45,893 nucleotides of DNA. Source: JBFMFE01 sp040752295 (lineage in GTDB: Bacteria > UBP15 > UBA6099 > JBFMBQ01). Of the stretch, positions 27,326 to 35,747 are shown piece after piece. The notes under the pieces are model-generated. The model was not told where the DNA came from. It worked only from the letters and a program-made list of their open reading frames with translations, and did no database searches. The DNA is taken from assembly GCA_040752295.1 (NCBI GenBank), contig JBFMFE010000013.1:1-45893 (forward strand), in the 5' to 3' direction. The translations under genes and the position numbers were made by a program. Each line of letters begins with the position of its first letter. Positions within the stretch are counted from its first letter, which is position 1.

Positions 27326-27354
27326 ATTATACAATGACCGTAAAACGCTTGCAA
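27326..27354 (-). promoter_or_regulatory. Promoter of the export-FtsB-S1-TPR operon
   Basis: Read on the minus strand: TTGCAA (27354-27349), 17-base spacer, TATAAT (27331-27326). Start of transcription near 27319, about 64 bases before the ATG at 27255. Confidence 0.75.
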
Positions 27355-27393
27355 TATTGAGTTGAAACCCGCGGAAACGATGGGGTACGGCTT

Positions 27394-28968
27394 GTGGGTG
27401 GAGGCGGAAAGGGCGAAAATATTGCCGTGACGGGCACAGGGCTGGCGGTGGTTTCGGCGGCGCTCCTGTTGTTGAGCTTTCCGCGGTTTGACATGCATTA
27501 CCTTGCGTGGGTCGGGTTTGTGCCGCTGTATTTCGCGCTCGGCGGCGGGAGCGGGCGGCGGAGGTTCCTGTACGGCTACCTTTTCGGTCTGGTTTTTCTC
27601 GGTCTGCTCATGTGGTGGATAACGGTGGTGAGGTATCCCGCGCCGGTGGGATACGCGGCGGGGTTGCTTGTGATACCGGTGGTGTTCGGCGCCTGGGGCG
27701 TTGCCGCGGGCGCGTTTCTGCGCAGGGACTCGCGGTATCCGTTGTTTCTCATGCCCGGCGTGCTGTGGGTGGCGCTGGAGTATCTGGCGTCGCTGGGTCC
27801 GTTCGCCCTCCCCTGGTGGTCGCTGGGGTATTCGCAGTCCTTGAACCTTCCCGCGGCGCAGGCGGCGTCGGCGGGGGGAATGTACGCGGTGTCGTTTCTC
27901 GTGACGGCGGTAAACGGGGTGGTGTACACGCTGGCGTCGGGCGGGTGGCGGCGGCGCGAGGCGTCGGTCATTGTCGTGTCCGTCGCGGTCGCGGCGGTCT
28001 TCGTCTGGGGGTTGTGGGTGGTGTCGAAGCCGTCGGGCGGGGGGCGGAGGGCGGGCGTCGCGGTGGTGCAGGGGAACTTCAAGCAGGAAGAGAAGGAAGA
28101 CCCGCGTATCTTCGCGACCATTTACGAGGAGCACATGAGGCTGACCGCCGACGCGGTCCGGCGGCACGACCCAGACGTCGTGGTGTGGTCCGAAACGATC
28201 GCCGAATACGACTGGATCGCCGGCGAGACCATGCTGCCTTACATGCTCGACAGCCTGGAGGACATGGGGATTATGCTCGTGGCGGGGGTTTACGACAGGC
28301 GGGGGGAGATGAATTACAACTCGGTGGTCGTGCTTTCCCCCGTCCGCGGGTACCTGGGGAAATACGACAAGATGCATCTCGTTCCGTTCGGGGAGTACGT
28401 TCCCGGAAGGAATCGCCTCGGAAGGTTTCCCCGGCTGCGGGAGTGGGTTGACAAGAACATATACCTCTTCGACACCTCGCCCGGCAGGAATCCGGTGGTG
28501 TTTGAGACGGAGCATGGTAAGTTGTCAACGATAATCTGTTTCGAGTCCACGCTGCCGCAGATCGCGCGGAAGATGACGGCGCTCGGGGCGGAACTTCTCC
28601 TGGTGCTCACCAACGACGCGTGGTTTGAGAAGAGCGCCGCCGCCGATCAGCACGCCGCGATGGGCGTTCTGCGCGCCATCGAGAACCGCCGGTTCGTCGT
28701 GCAGGGCGCCAGCACGGGGATTTCCGTCATCGTTGACCCCGTCGGGAGGCGGATTGCCTCCTCGAAACTGTTCCGCAGGGAAATCGTTTACGGAAACGTG
28801 CGTTTCCGCGGCGGGAGATCGTTTTACACGCGCTTCGGGGACGTTTTTTCGTGGGCGATGCTCCTCGTTTCCGTCTCCGCGCCGCTGATGCTGAAACGCT
28901 TCGGTCGCGCGGGGAGGCGCAGCGGCGGCGCGAAAAAGCCTCGGACCACCGGGATTCGGCGGAAGTGA
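27394..28968 (+). CDS. lnt: Apolipoprotein N-acyltransferase
   Basis: 524 residues. Six to eight N-terminal membrane helices (about 10-210) precede a nitrilase domain with the catalytic triad in place: E267 (VVVWSETIAEYD), K326 (GKYDKMHLVPFGEYVP) and C382 (IICFEST). Lnt adds the third acyl chain to the N-terminal cysteine of lipoproteins in the inner membrane of diderm bacteria. The start is uncertain: GTG at 27394, or GTG at 27427 (11 codons shorter, GGAAAGGG upstream); an ATG at 27380 is out of frame. The genes after it on the same strand concern glycan or lipid modification. Confidence 0.92.
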   Translation: MGGGGKGENIAVTGTGLAVVSAALLLLSFPRFDMHYLAWVGFVPLYFALGGGSGRRRFLYGYLFGLVFLGLLMWWITVVRYPAPVGYAAGLLVIPVVFGAWGVAAGAFLRRDSRYPLFLMPGVLWVALEYLASLGPFALPWWSLGYSQSLNLPAAQAASAGGMYAVSFLVTAVNGVVYTLASGGWRRREASVIVVSVAVAAVFVWGLWVVSKPSGGGRRAGVAVVQGNFKQEEKEDPRIFATIYEEHMRLTADAVRRHDPDVVVWSETIAEYDWIAGETMLPYMLDSLEDMGIMLVAGVYDRRGEMNYNSVVVLSPVRGYLGKYDKMHLVPFGEYVPGRNRLGRFPRLREWVDKNIYLFDTSPGRNPVVFETEHGKLSTIICFESTLPQIARKMTALGAELLLVLTNDAWFEKSAAADQHAAMGVLRAIENRRFVVQGASTGISVIVDPVGRRIASSKLFRREIVYGNVRFRGGRSFYTRFGDVFSWAMLLVSVSAPLMLKRFGRAGRRSGGAKKPRTTGIRRK

Positions 28969-29075
28969 CGCCGGCGCCTGCGGTACTGATGAAGGTTCCA
29001 CCCCGCGCGTTCCCTTGACGACTGCGCGGCAAAACGCGATTATAGTAGCTGTCTGTGTCCGACCCGTCCGACTCT

Positions 29076-30500
29076 ATGGGCAAGATCAGCATTGGTTTCA
29101 TCCACGCTACGAACAGGGTGGACGTTCACTGGTTCAAGCCGCTTTCATTCGGCTATCTCAAGGCGTACCTTCAGAAGCACCTGGACGCGCCGTTTGACAT
29201 GGAGTTCATAGAAGGAGACATCGAGCCGGGCAGATACGATATTATCGCCGTATCGTCCACGTCGCAGGATTACGCGCGGGCGATGGAGATCGCGCGGGAG
29301 GCCAAGAAGGCGGAAAACGCGCCGGTCACCGTCATCGGGGGACACCACGTCACGTACATGCCCGAAACTCTCAGCGAGGACTACGATGTCGCTGTGCTCG
29401 GCGAAGGTGAACAGACTTTCCTCGAATTGATAAAACATGCGGCGGGGAATGGGTTGAGCCGGCGGGACGGGCGGTTGTCGGCGATTGACGGGCTGGCGGT
29501 CCGGGCGGACGGGGGAGTGAAACCGACCCGACCGAGGAGCCTGATAACCCCGCTCGACGCGCTTCCCCACCCCTGCCGTCACGCAGGGGACGTACAATAC
29601 CTTTTCACCTCGCGGGGCTGTCCGTACAAATGCGCATTTTGCAGCAGTTCCGCCTTCTGGATGAAAACCCGGACCTTCAGCGCCGAATACGTCGCCGACG
29701 AGATAGGGCGTATCGTCGAGGAGTTCCCGGAAACGAATCACATACCCGTGGAGGACGACCTGTTCGTCGTGAGCCGGACGCGGCTCGAGCGGATCGTGGA
29801 ACTGCTCGAGGAGAAAAAGCTCAACGGGAAGGTCCGGTTCTCGGTTTCCGTGAGGGCGGACCTCGTGAACGACGAGTTGTGCAGGCTGCTCAAGAGGCTG
29901 AACGTTCACGAGGTGTGTTTCGGCGCCGAATCGGCGTCCGACAGGATTCTGTCGCTGCTCAAGAAGAGAATCACCCTAAAGGACAACCGGAACGCCCTTG
30001 AAACCCTCCACAGGCACGGCATACCCGCCGTGTGTTCTTTTATTATCGGGGTCCCGTCCGAGACAGAGGAGGAGACGCGCGCGACCTATGAATTCGTTTA
30101 CCGGAACGTTTTGAGGAACAGGATGACGCTCGGCTCCGCCGTGAACGTTCTGATGCCCATGCCCGGAACGGAGATGTGGGCGTACGCCGTGGAGCGCGGG
30201 GCGGTGGACCCGGCGAACATGGACTGGAACCGTCTCGCGGTGTTTGCGTCGTACAGGTCGTCCGGCGCGAAGGATTTTTCCGGGTGGGCGGATATCCGGC
30301 GGAGAAACGGTTCGATATACCTCAACGAGGAGACGCTGCCGCAGGAGAGGCTTTACGCGGTGATGGCTGAATACGAGGGGAAGCTGGCGGCGCTCGAGAG
30401 GCGGCGGGCGCGGCGGAGAAAGAGAATTCCGTTCAAGTTGAAAAGGTTTTTGAAAAGGCTGGCGGTGAAGAAGATGAGCGGGGGCGGGGGGGCGGGCTGA
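29076..30500 (+). CDS. B12-binding-type radical SAM protein
   Basis: 474 residues from the ATG at 29076; a GTG at 29055 is possible. The N-terminal B12-binding-like fold has VIGGHHVTYMPE and the AVLGEGEQTF motif; the radical SAM motif is CPYKCAFC (C182, C186, C189). A basic C-terminal tail (about 425-470) suggests membrane or nucleic-acid contact. It is followed with no gap by a methyltransferase gene and a glycosyltransferase gene, so modification of a surface lipid or glycan is likely. It is distinct from the enzyme at 1305-2687. Confidence 0.85.
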   Translation: MGKISIGFIHATNRVDVHWFKPLSFGYLKAYLQKHLDAPFDMEFIEGDIEPGRYDIIAVSSTSQDYARAMEIAREAKKAENAPVTVIGGHHVTYMPETLSEDYDVAVLGEGEQTFLELIKHAAGNGLSRRDGRLSAIDGLAVRADGGVKPTRPRSLITPLDALPHPCRHAGDVQYLFTSRGCPYKCAFCSSSAFWMKTRTFSAEYVADEIGRIVEEFPETNHIPVEDDLFVVSRTRLERIVELLEEKKLNGKVRFSVSVRADLVNDELCRLLKRLNVHEVCFGAESASDRILSLLKKRITLKDNRNALETLHRHGIPAVCSFIIGVPSETEEETRATYEFVYRNVLRNRMTLGSAVNVLMPMPGTEMWAYAVERGAVDPANMDWNRLAVFASYRSSGAKDFSGWADIRRRNGSIYLNEETLPQERLYAVMAEYEGKLAALERRRARRRKRIPFKLKRFLKRLAVKKMSGGGGAG

Positions 30501-31205
30501 TTGCCGGGGGGTTTTGATTACAGGAGGTACCTCGAGTGGAGCGGGATACGGGATGAGGGACTGCTGCGCGCGGTGAACGATCATTACGCGAAGCTGTTCG
30601 CCGGGCGCAGGAGGGTGGTTGATCTCGGGTGCGGGCCGGGGGATTTTCTTGACGCGGTTTCGAGAGCCGGGGTGCGGTGCGCCGGGGTCGAGCGCGACCC
30701 CGCCCTGTTCGAGTGCGTGAGAGGGAAGGGGCATGAATGTATGAACGTGGATTTGTTCGAGTTCCTCGAGTCGTGCCCGCCGGGAGAGTTCGACGGGATG
30801 TTCGCGTCGCACGTCATCGAGCATCTCGAGCCGGAGAAGGTCGTCCGGCTTGCCGAGCTTGCGCACGGGGCGCTTCCGCGGGATGGGCTGCTGGTCCTGC
30901 TCTTTCCGGACCCGCAGTCGCTTTACATGCTGTCCGATTTCTGGAAAGACCCCACGCACGTGCGCTTTTACCACGGGGATTTCGTGGCGTTTCTCCTGGC
31001 AGAAAAGGGTTTTGAGGTTTCGCGTGGGGCGCCCTTCAATTTCCGCGATTATCCGGAGAAGCTGAAGAAGAGCCTGAGGAAGCGCGCGATGGAAGCGGCG
31101 CAGGGTTTCCTCCACAGGCAGCTCGGACTTAAACGTTACACGCGGCTGCTCGATCAATTGTGGGACCGTCCGACCGAGGCGTGCGTCGTGGGCAGAAGGA
31201 AATGA
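30501..31205 (+). CDS. Class I SAM-dependent methyltransferase
   Basis: 234 residues. Motif I VVDLGCGPGDFLDAV binds SAM (about residues 36-50); DGMFASHVIEHLEP is the usual post-motif (about 94-107). The TTG start at 30501 directly abuts the TGA of the previous gene. The stop overlaps the next ATG by four bases. The sequence resembles sugar- or lipid-modifying methyltransferases of polysaccharide loci. Confidence 0.85.
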   Translation: MPGGFDYRRYLEWSGIRDEGLLRAVNDHYAKLFAGRRRVVDLGCGPGDFLDAVSRAGVRCAGVERDPALFECVRGKGHECMNVDLFEFLESCPPGEFDGMFASHVIEHLEPEKVVRLAELAHGALPRDGLLVLLFPDPQSLYMLSDFWKDPTHVRFYHGDFVAFLLAEKGFEVSRGAPFNFRDYPEKLKKSLRKRAMEAAQGFLHRQLGLKRYTRLLDQLWDRPTEACVVGRRK

Positions 31206-32881
31206 AGGTCGCGTTTTACCTCGAAGAGTTCCCGGTGGAGCGCGATTACCGGGTGGAGGCGGTTTACGCGCTCGCGGGCGGGCTTGCGCGGCGCGGGCAC
31301 GATGTGACGGTCGCCTGTAACGTTCCCGGAGCGAAAGCGGGAGGCGTTTTCAGGGCTTTCGCCCCGCCGGCGCGGCAGCGCGCGTTTGCTGAGCGTTTGA
31401 AGCGTGAATTGAAGTGGATTGCGCCGCCGCGCGGCGTGAGACATCTCCGCGTTCCGCTTCCCAAGGACAAGTTTTTCCCGGAACTCGACGCGATAATCGC
31501 CGCGTCGTGGAGGACCGCCGAGTGGATAGATGTGTTTCCGCCGGATCGCGGCGTGAAATTCCTTTTGCTTTTCGGAGAGGACGCGGGGGACGTGGAGCGC
31601 AGCCGCGCCGGTGCGGCGCGGCGTCTTCCCCTCGTGAGAATCGTCCTCTCGGAAAAAACGTTCGATGAAGCCGCCGAGCGCGGGACCGGCGTGTTTCGTG
31701 TACCCTGGGAGTCTGATGGAGACACGGACCGGGCGTGCGATGCCCTGGAGAGGCTTCTTGGTGTTTTTTCAGCCGGGGAGGGAAAGCATTATTTCTATCG
31801 CCGCAGGATAACGAACGAGGAAGGCGCGGAGGGGAAGACCGACGTGGACGCGGGGGGGATAAAGGTCTTATGCGTCACGGCGGAACCGAGCGCGTGCTCG
31901 CAGGTGAGGGTTTACAGCCCGCACAACGCGCTTGCCGGGAGAGGCTTCCGGGTGAGATACCACCTGATACGCAGGGGGCGGGTGGTGCCTCCCGGCGACG
32001 TGGAGTGGGCGGACGTGATCGTCCTCCAGCGGGTGCGGGACAGGAGATACGGGAGGATAATCCGCCGGGCGGGGGCGCGGGGCAGGAAGATCGTGTTCGA
32101 GCTGGACGATAATCTTTTTGAGATTCCCGAGGGTCACCCCCTGAAGGGCAGCGCATACAAGAACCTGAGAATGTTTCCGTTCATCCGCGCGTCGCACGCG
32201 GTTACGGTTTCGACCGAAAGGCTCGGGCGGTACGTTCGCGAGAGGGGGCTTGCCGGCGATGTGTTCGTGTTTCCGAACTACGTGGACACGGAGATATTCG
32301 AGAAAGAACTTCCGTCGCGGGATTCCGGCGGCGTCGTTACGGTCGGCTACGCCGGCTCCGTGACGCACGCGCCCGATTTTGCGCCGGTCGTTCCAGCGTT
32401 GAGGAGGATACTCGGAGAGTTCGGGGGGAGGGTGAGGATGAAGTTCCTGGGTTTCACCCCGGACGGGCTTGCGGGGGCAGAAGGTGTGGAGTCGGTCGAG
32501 GGGACCGATTCGTATCACATGTTCGCGGGGCTGCTGAGGGGGGCGGGGATAGACGTGGGACTGGCGCCGCTCAGAAGAAACGTCTTCAACGAGGGCAAGA
32601 GCAACATAAAGTATCTTGAGTATTCGATGTGCGGGATACCGGGGATTTACGCGGACGTGGCGCCGTATTCATCGTGCGTGCGCGACGGGGTGAACGGGCT
32701 GCTCGTCGAGCCTGACGATACGGACGGGTGGCGCGACGCGGTGAAAAGGCTGATCGAGGACGAGGGTTTGAGAAACGGGATAAGGGAAGCGGCGCACGCG
32801 GACGTTGTCGAAAACTACATCCTTGAGGACAACGTTGAGAAGCTCTTGCGCTTTTACAGGAGACTGCTGTCCGTGCGATAA
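31202..32881 (+). CDS. Glycosyltransferase of GT4-like fold
   Basis: 559 residues from the ATG at 31202, overlapping the previous stop (ATGA). Residues about 1-190 resemble the N-terminal half of a GT-B transferase (VEAVYALAGGLARRGHDVTV). A linker follows, then a second, complete-looking GT-B unit from about 212 (VLCVTAEPSACSQVRVYSPH), with VVTVGYAGSVTHAPDF and the donor-binding block EGKSNIKYLEYSMCGIPGIY. So it is a fused protein with one partial and one full unit. It probably adds a sugar to a surface glycan. It ends the lnt-side operon. Confidence 0.8.
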   Translation: MKVAFYLEEFPVERDYRVEAVYALAGGLARRGHDVTVACNVPGAKAGGVFRAFAPPARQRAFAERLKRELKWIAPPRGVRHLRVPLPKDKFFPELDAIIAASWRTAEWIDVFPPDRGVKFLLLFGEDAGDVERSRAGAARRLPLVRIVLSEKTFDEAAERGTGVFRVPWESDGDTDRACDALERLLGVFSAGEGKHYFYRRRITNEEGAEGKTDVDAGGIKVLCVTAEPSACSQVRVYSPHNALAGRGFRVRYHLIRRGRVVPPGDVEWADVIVLQRVRDRRYGRIIRRAGARGRKIVFELDDNLFEIPEGHPLKGSAYKNLRMFPFIRASHAVTVSTERLGRYVRERGLAGDVFVFPNYVDTEIFEKELPSRDSGGVVTVGYAGSVTHAPDFAPVVPALRRILGEFGGRVRMKFLGFTPDGLAGAEGVESVEGTDSYHMFAGLLRGAGIDVGLAPLRRNVFNEGKSNIKYLEYSMCGIPGIYADVAPYSSCVRDGVNGLLVEPDDTDGWRDAVKRLIEDEGLRNGIREAAHADVVENYILEDNVEKLLRFYRRLLSVR

Positions 32882-32903
32882 ACGGATTGCGTGTGGAGAT
32901 CGG

Positions 32904-32940
32904 GGGGCGCGGATCGAGCGGGCTGCGCCCCGGGCGTTTT
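32904..32940 (+). terminator. Possible terminator after the glycosyltransferase gene
   Basis: GGGGCGC (32904-32910) pairs with GCGCCCC (32925-32931); a short T-run (32937-32940) follows five bases later. Weak but in the right place. Confidence 0.35.
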
Positions 32941-33002
32941 CTATTGCGCAAAAACGGCGGTCCGTGGTAAAATTCGACCAAGGGAAAAGGGGGAAACGCC
33001 TT

Positions 33003-33362
33003 TTGGAGCTTGACTACAGGGTGCGTACCACGGGTCCGAGGTCGGAGATAACCGTCCTCGATATCGAGGGCGGGATTTTCATTTCCAACCACGCGAAGTT
33101 CAGGGAAATGATGGACAACTTCGTGTACAACAAAACCAGAGTGTTGATACTGAACTGCGTTAAACTCGACTTCATCGGCAGTTCGGGCATCGGCACGATC
33201 ATGTTCACCTACGACAGGATGAAGAAACAGGACGCAGAAATGGTGCTCGCCGGCGTGAGCGGCGAGGTGCGGCAGGTATTCGACCGCCTCGGTCTGTCGC
33301 AGCACGTTCCGATGTACGACACCGAGCAGGAAGCCGTCAACGAACTGCTCTCCGGCGCATGA
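33003..33362 (+). CDS. STAS-domain anti-sigma factor antagonist
   Basis: 119 residues from a TTG at 33003, preceded by a G-rich ribosome binding site (about 32988-32993); a GTG at 32964 is an alternative. It matches SpoIIAA-type STAS proteins: the VLIL-CVKLDFIGSSGIGTI segment carries the candidate phosphorylated serine (S60 or S61). Such proteins bind anti-sigma kinases and so control an alternative sigma factor or a stress response. No kinase or phosphatase partner is next to it. Confidence 0.85.
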   Translation: MELDYRVRTTGPRSEITVLDIEGGIFISNHAKFREMMDNFVYNKTRVLILNCVKLDFIGSSGIGTIMFTYDRMKKQDAEMVLAGVSGEVRQVFDRLGLSQHVPMYDTEQEAVNELLSGA

Positions 33363-33857
33363 CGAAATGTCCGGTTGAAAACCCGGCGGCGCAAGTTTTG
33401 CAAAAATGGAGTTTTTTTCTGACAGGCTGGAAGCCTGTCCCACTGAAAAATGATATTTTTGAACCCGAATTATTCACGCTGTTTGAATAATTCGGGAAGA
33501 AATCGTAAGAATGCTGAAGATTCAAGGCAGAGGGCTGACACCGGACGGGAGCGTACTTGGCAGGTACGTGACCGACGGTGGAAGCCCGATAACGAAGAAG
33601 ATTCGGCGTTATTGCGATTTCCCCGGATGAATAATCCGGGTTGAAATAGTGGGACAGGCTTCCAGCCTGTTAAAACGAATAGTTGCGCCGTAATGCTATT
33701 TACCGATCTGAAGTGACGTGAGCGAAAGAGAAAGAAAAAGAGAATGATGAATCTAAAATCTAGACTCAGAATCTAAAAGGAAAGATTTGAACATCTACAT
33801 TCTACATTTTTTCAAGACCAAACTTCATTTCAGTAAACAGTTGCTACCCCTCGTGTT
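33363..33857. other. Gene-free AT-rich stretch with nested repeat element
   Basis: About 495 bases without a supported gene. The left part is the structured repeat at 33420-33672. The right part (about 33690-33850) is AT-rich, with near-repeats such as AATCTAAAATC/AATCTAAAAG and CATCTACATTCTACATT, and looks like decayed intergenic DNA. Confidence 0.6.
33420..33672. repeat. Nested inverted-repeat element, MITE- or REP-like
   Basis: Outer arms of 25 bases (33420-33444 and 33648-33672) are inverted copies with one mismatch; each is also self-complementary (ACAGGCT-GGA-AGCCTGT). Inside, CCCGAATTATTCA (33464-33476) and TGAATAATTCGGG (33484-33496) form a perfect 13-bp hairpin, and TGAATAATCCGGG (33628-33640) is a near-copy just inside the right arm. 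The centre folds again: GTAC at 33551-33565 on either side of TTGGCAG, and AAATCG-like/CGATTT-like ends near 33501 and 33617. No coding frame is convincing. Confidence 0.7.
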
Positions 33858-34664
33858 TCAGGCCAGCCTCTTGCCCGGAAGCGGCGGCGACGCAGAATAG
33901 GTTTCCTCCACGTTCATAACCGCCATCCTCAGACCGCCCGGGTACGTCGCCCGCCGAAGCAGACCTTTCACCTGGTACGCCACGGGGTCGAAAGTTATGA
34001 CGGACGCGGCGGCGTTGCAGGGCTTCGCGGAATTCCTTGCGGGCGAGGGCAGTTCGTCGGCGGCCATCACCAGCCGCGACCTCCCCGCGGGGAACATGGT
34101 TGAGGCGAGCGACGCGGCGGGATAGCCGTCGCCGCCTCGCACGGCTATCGCTTTCGCCGCCCTGAAACGGTTGAACTTCTCGGCGACGGGGCGCGGCATT
34201 GCATGCGGTCCGCCGCCGCGCGCCGCGCTTCTCAGTTTCGACGCCGCGAGTCCGGGTATCAGCGCGGGGCGGAAGACCTTTTCGGGCGCGGATACGCCGA
34301 CAGCCCTTATCACGCCCGCGCTCCTTATTCCCGAGTAAGCGTTGTACCGGAACATGTCGAGCCGGCTCAACTCCTCGAAGTAATCGCCTTTCGTCTCGAA
34401 GCCGAGGAAGTCGCCCCTGATTTCCCACCACGTGAGGTCTCTGGAGACGGCGACGACGCAGACGCGCGCGTTCTCGAGCAGGTTCTTCTTCGTCTTCCAG
34501 ATCATCAACTCCGCGAAGATCAGTTCGTCCCCCCTTCCGGGGCGGATGGAGATGACCGGCACGACGTTCGGGACGCCGCCGGCGTCGAGGGTCGCAAGGA
34601 ATTTCGGCGTCCTTTCTTCCGAGAGGGCGGACGCAAGGGCGGGCGGCAGCTTTACGTTATCCAT
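33858..34664 (-). CDS. Pyridoxamine 5'-phosphate-oxidase-like flavin-binding protein
   Basis: 268 residues. The N-terminal ~150 resemble the split-barrel FMN-binding fold: KFLATLDAGGVPNVVPVISI, ELIFAELMIWKTKKNLLEN, ARVCVVAVSRDLTWWEIRGD. It probably binds a flavin or F420-type cofactor; the substrate is unknown. The C-terminal ~110 residues match nothing I recognise. It lies 114 bases after the glycyl-radical activase gene on the same strand and may be part of that operon. Confidence 0.75.
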   Translation of the reverse strand: MDNVKLPPALASALSEERTPKFLATLDAGGVPNVVPVISIRPGRGDELIFAELMIWKTKKNLLENARVCVVAVSRDLTWWEIRGDFLGFETKGDYFEELSRLDMFRYNAYSGIRSAGVIRAVGVSAPEKVFRPALIPGLAASKLRSAARGGGPHAMPRPVAEKFNRFRAAKAIAVRGGDGYPAASLASTMFPAGRSRLVMAADELPSPARNSAKPCNAAASVITFDPVAYQVKGLLRRATYPGGLRMAVMNVEETYSASPPLPGKRLA

Positions 34665-34778
34665 TTTCAGCGTTGTCGCCTGCGGCGTTCGGACATGCGG
34701 CTAAGACCCGCGCCGTATCAGCTTTTCAAATCTTCTTTTTCGATCGTTTCATTCCTGCCGCTTCCGATCGGTAAAGTG

Positions 34779-35720
34779 TTACTCTTTTTCGGCGATGCGC
34801 GTGGGTCCCGACCACACCGCGTTTTTCATCCCCGCCGCCTCGGACGCTTCGCGGAGCCGCTCCATGGTCTCTTTCGTGAGCAGTTCCCTGCCGCGCAGGG
34901 GGAAGTTCGTTTCCAGCCTTTCGTATTTTGAGGTGCAGAGGTTCGAGAAAGAGAGGAGGTCGTGGCGTTCGACGGTGGGGACGTGGCGCGCGGCGAATTC
35001 CGCGATCTCCCTTATGTTCTTCTCCGAATCGGTGTAGCCGGGTATCACGGGTGTCCGCACCCACACGGGAACGCCGAAGGCGGCGGTCCTTCGCGCGTTG
35101 TCGAGTATGGGGGCGAGGTCCACGCCGGTGTATTCCCTGTGCCTGGATTCGTCGAGGGTTTTGAGGTCGAGGAGGACGAGGTCGGCGAGCCGGACGCACT
35201 CTTCCCACACGTCCGGCGGGGCGAAGCCGGAAGTGTCGAGCGCCACGTGAAGTCCCGCGGCGCGGCATGAAGCCATGAATTCTTTCACGAATTCCGGCTG
35301 AGCGAGCGGCTCGCCGCCGGAGATGGTGACCCCGCCGCCGGAGGCGCGGTAGAAGGTGACGTCCTTGAGCGCCTCGTCCACAAGCGCCTCCGCGGTCCAT
35401 TTTCTCCCGATGACCTCGAGCGCCACCGCCGGGCAGGCGTCGGCGCACAGACCGCACACCGTGCAGAGGCTTCTGGCGATGATCATTCCCTTCGGGGTAA
35501 GCTTCAGCGCGTTTTCGGGACAGGCTTTGAGGCAGTCGCGCGCGCCTATGCAGCGGCGGTCGTACCACACGAGCTGCGGTTTGAAGGAAATCCCTTCGGG
35601 ATTGTGGCACCAGGCGCATTTCAGCGGACAGCCTTTCATGAACACGGTCGTGCGTATTCCCGGACCGTCCTCCGTGCTGAAACGCTGGACGTTGAAGGTC
35701 ACGCCTTGTTTGTTCGACAT
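34779..35720 (-). CDS. Glycyl-radical enzyme activating protein
   Basis: 313 residues. The radical SAM motif GCPLKCAWCHNP gives C31, C35 and C38. An inserted ferredoxin-like region holds two clusters (C57, C63, C67; C86, C89, C92, C96), as in activases of the GRE eliminases and decarboxylases, and GGGVTISGGEPL is the SAM-binding glycine motif. It makes the glycyl radical on its partner. It follows the GRE gene by 27 bases, so it is almost certainly the cognate activase. Confidence 0.92.
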   Translation of the reverse strand: MSNKQGVTFNVQRFSTEDGPGIRTTVFMKGCPLKCAWCHNPEGISFKPQLVWYDRRCIGARDCLKACPENALKLTPKGMIIARSLCTVCGLCADACPAVALEVIGRKWTAEALVDEALKDVTFYRASGGGVTISGGEPLAQPEFVKEFMASCRAAGLHVALDTSGFAPPDVWEECVRLADLVLLDLKTLDESRHREYTGVDLAPILDNARRTAAFGVPVWVRTPVIPGYTDSEKNIREIAEFAARHVPTVERHDLLSFSNLCTSKYERLETNFPLRGRELLTKETMERLREASEAAGMKNAVWSGPTRIAEKE

Positions 35721-35747
35721 GGGGGGATTCGCTCCCGGGCTGCGGCG

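Noticed and set aside
26323..28515. A 730-residue reading of the export protein gene starting far upstream.
   Set aside because: Only the part from the ATG at 27255, with a signal peptide and promoter upstream, has coding character; the rest overlaps lnt on the other strand.
33450..33644. A small gene inside the nested repeat.
   Set aside because: The frame is low in coding signal and falls across palindromes, so it is more likely non-coding.
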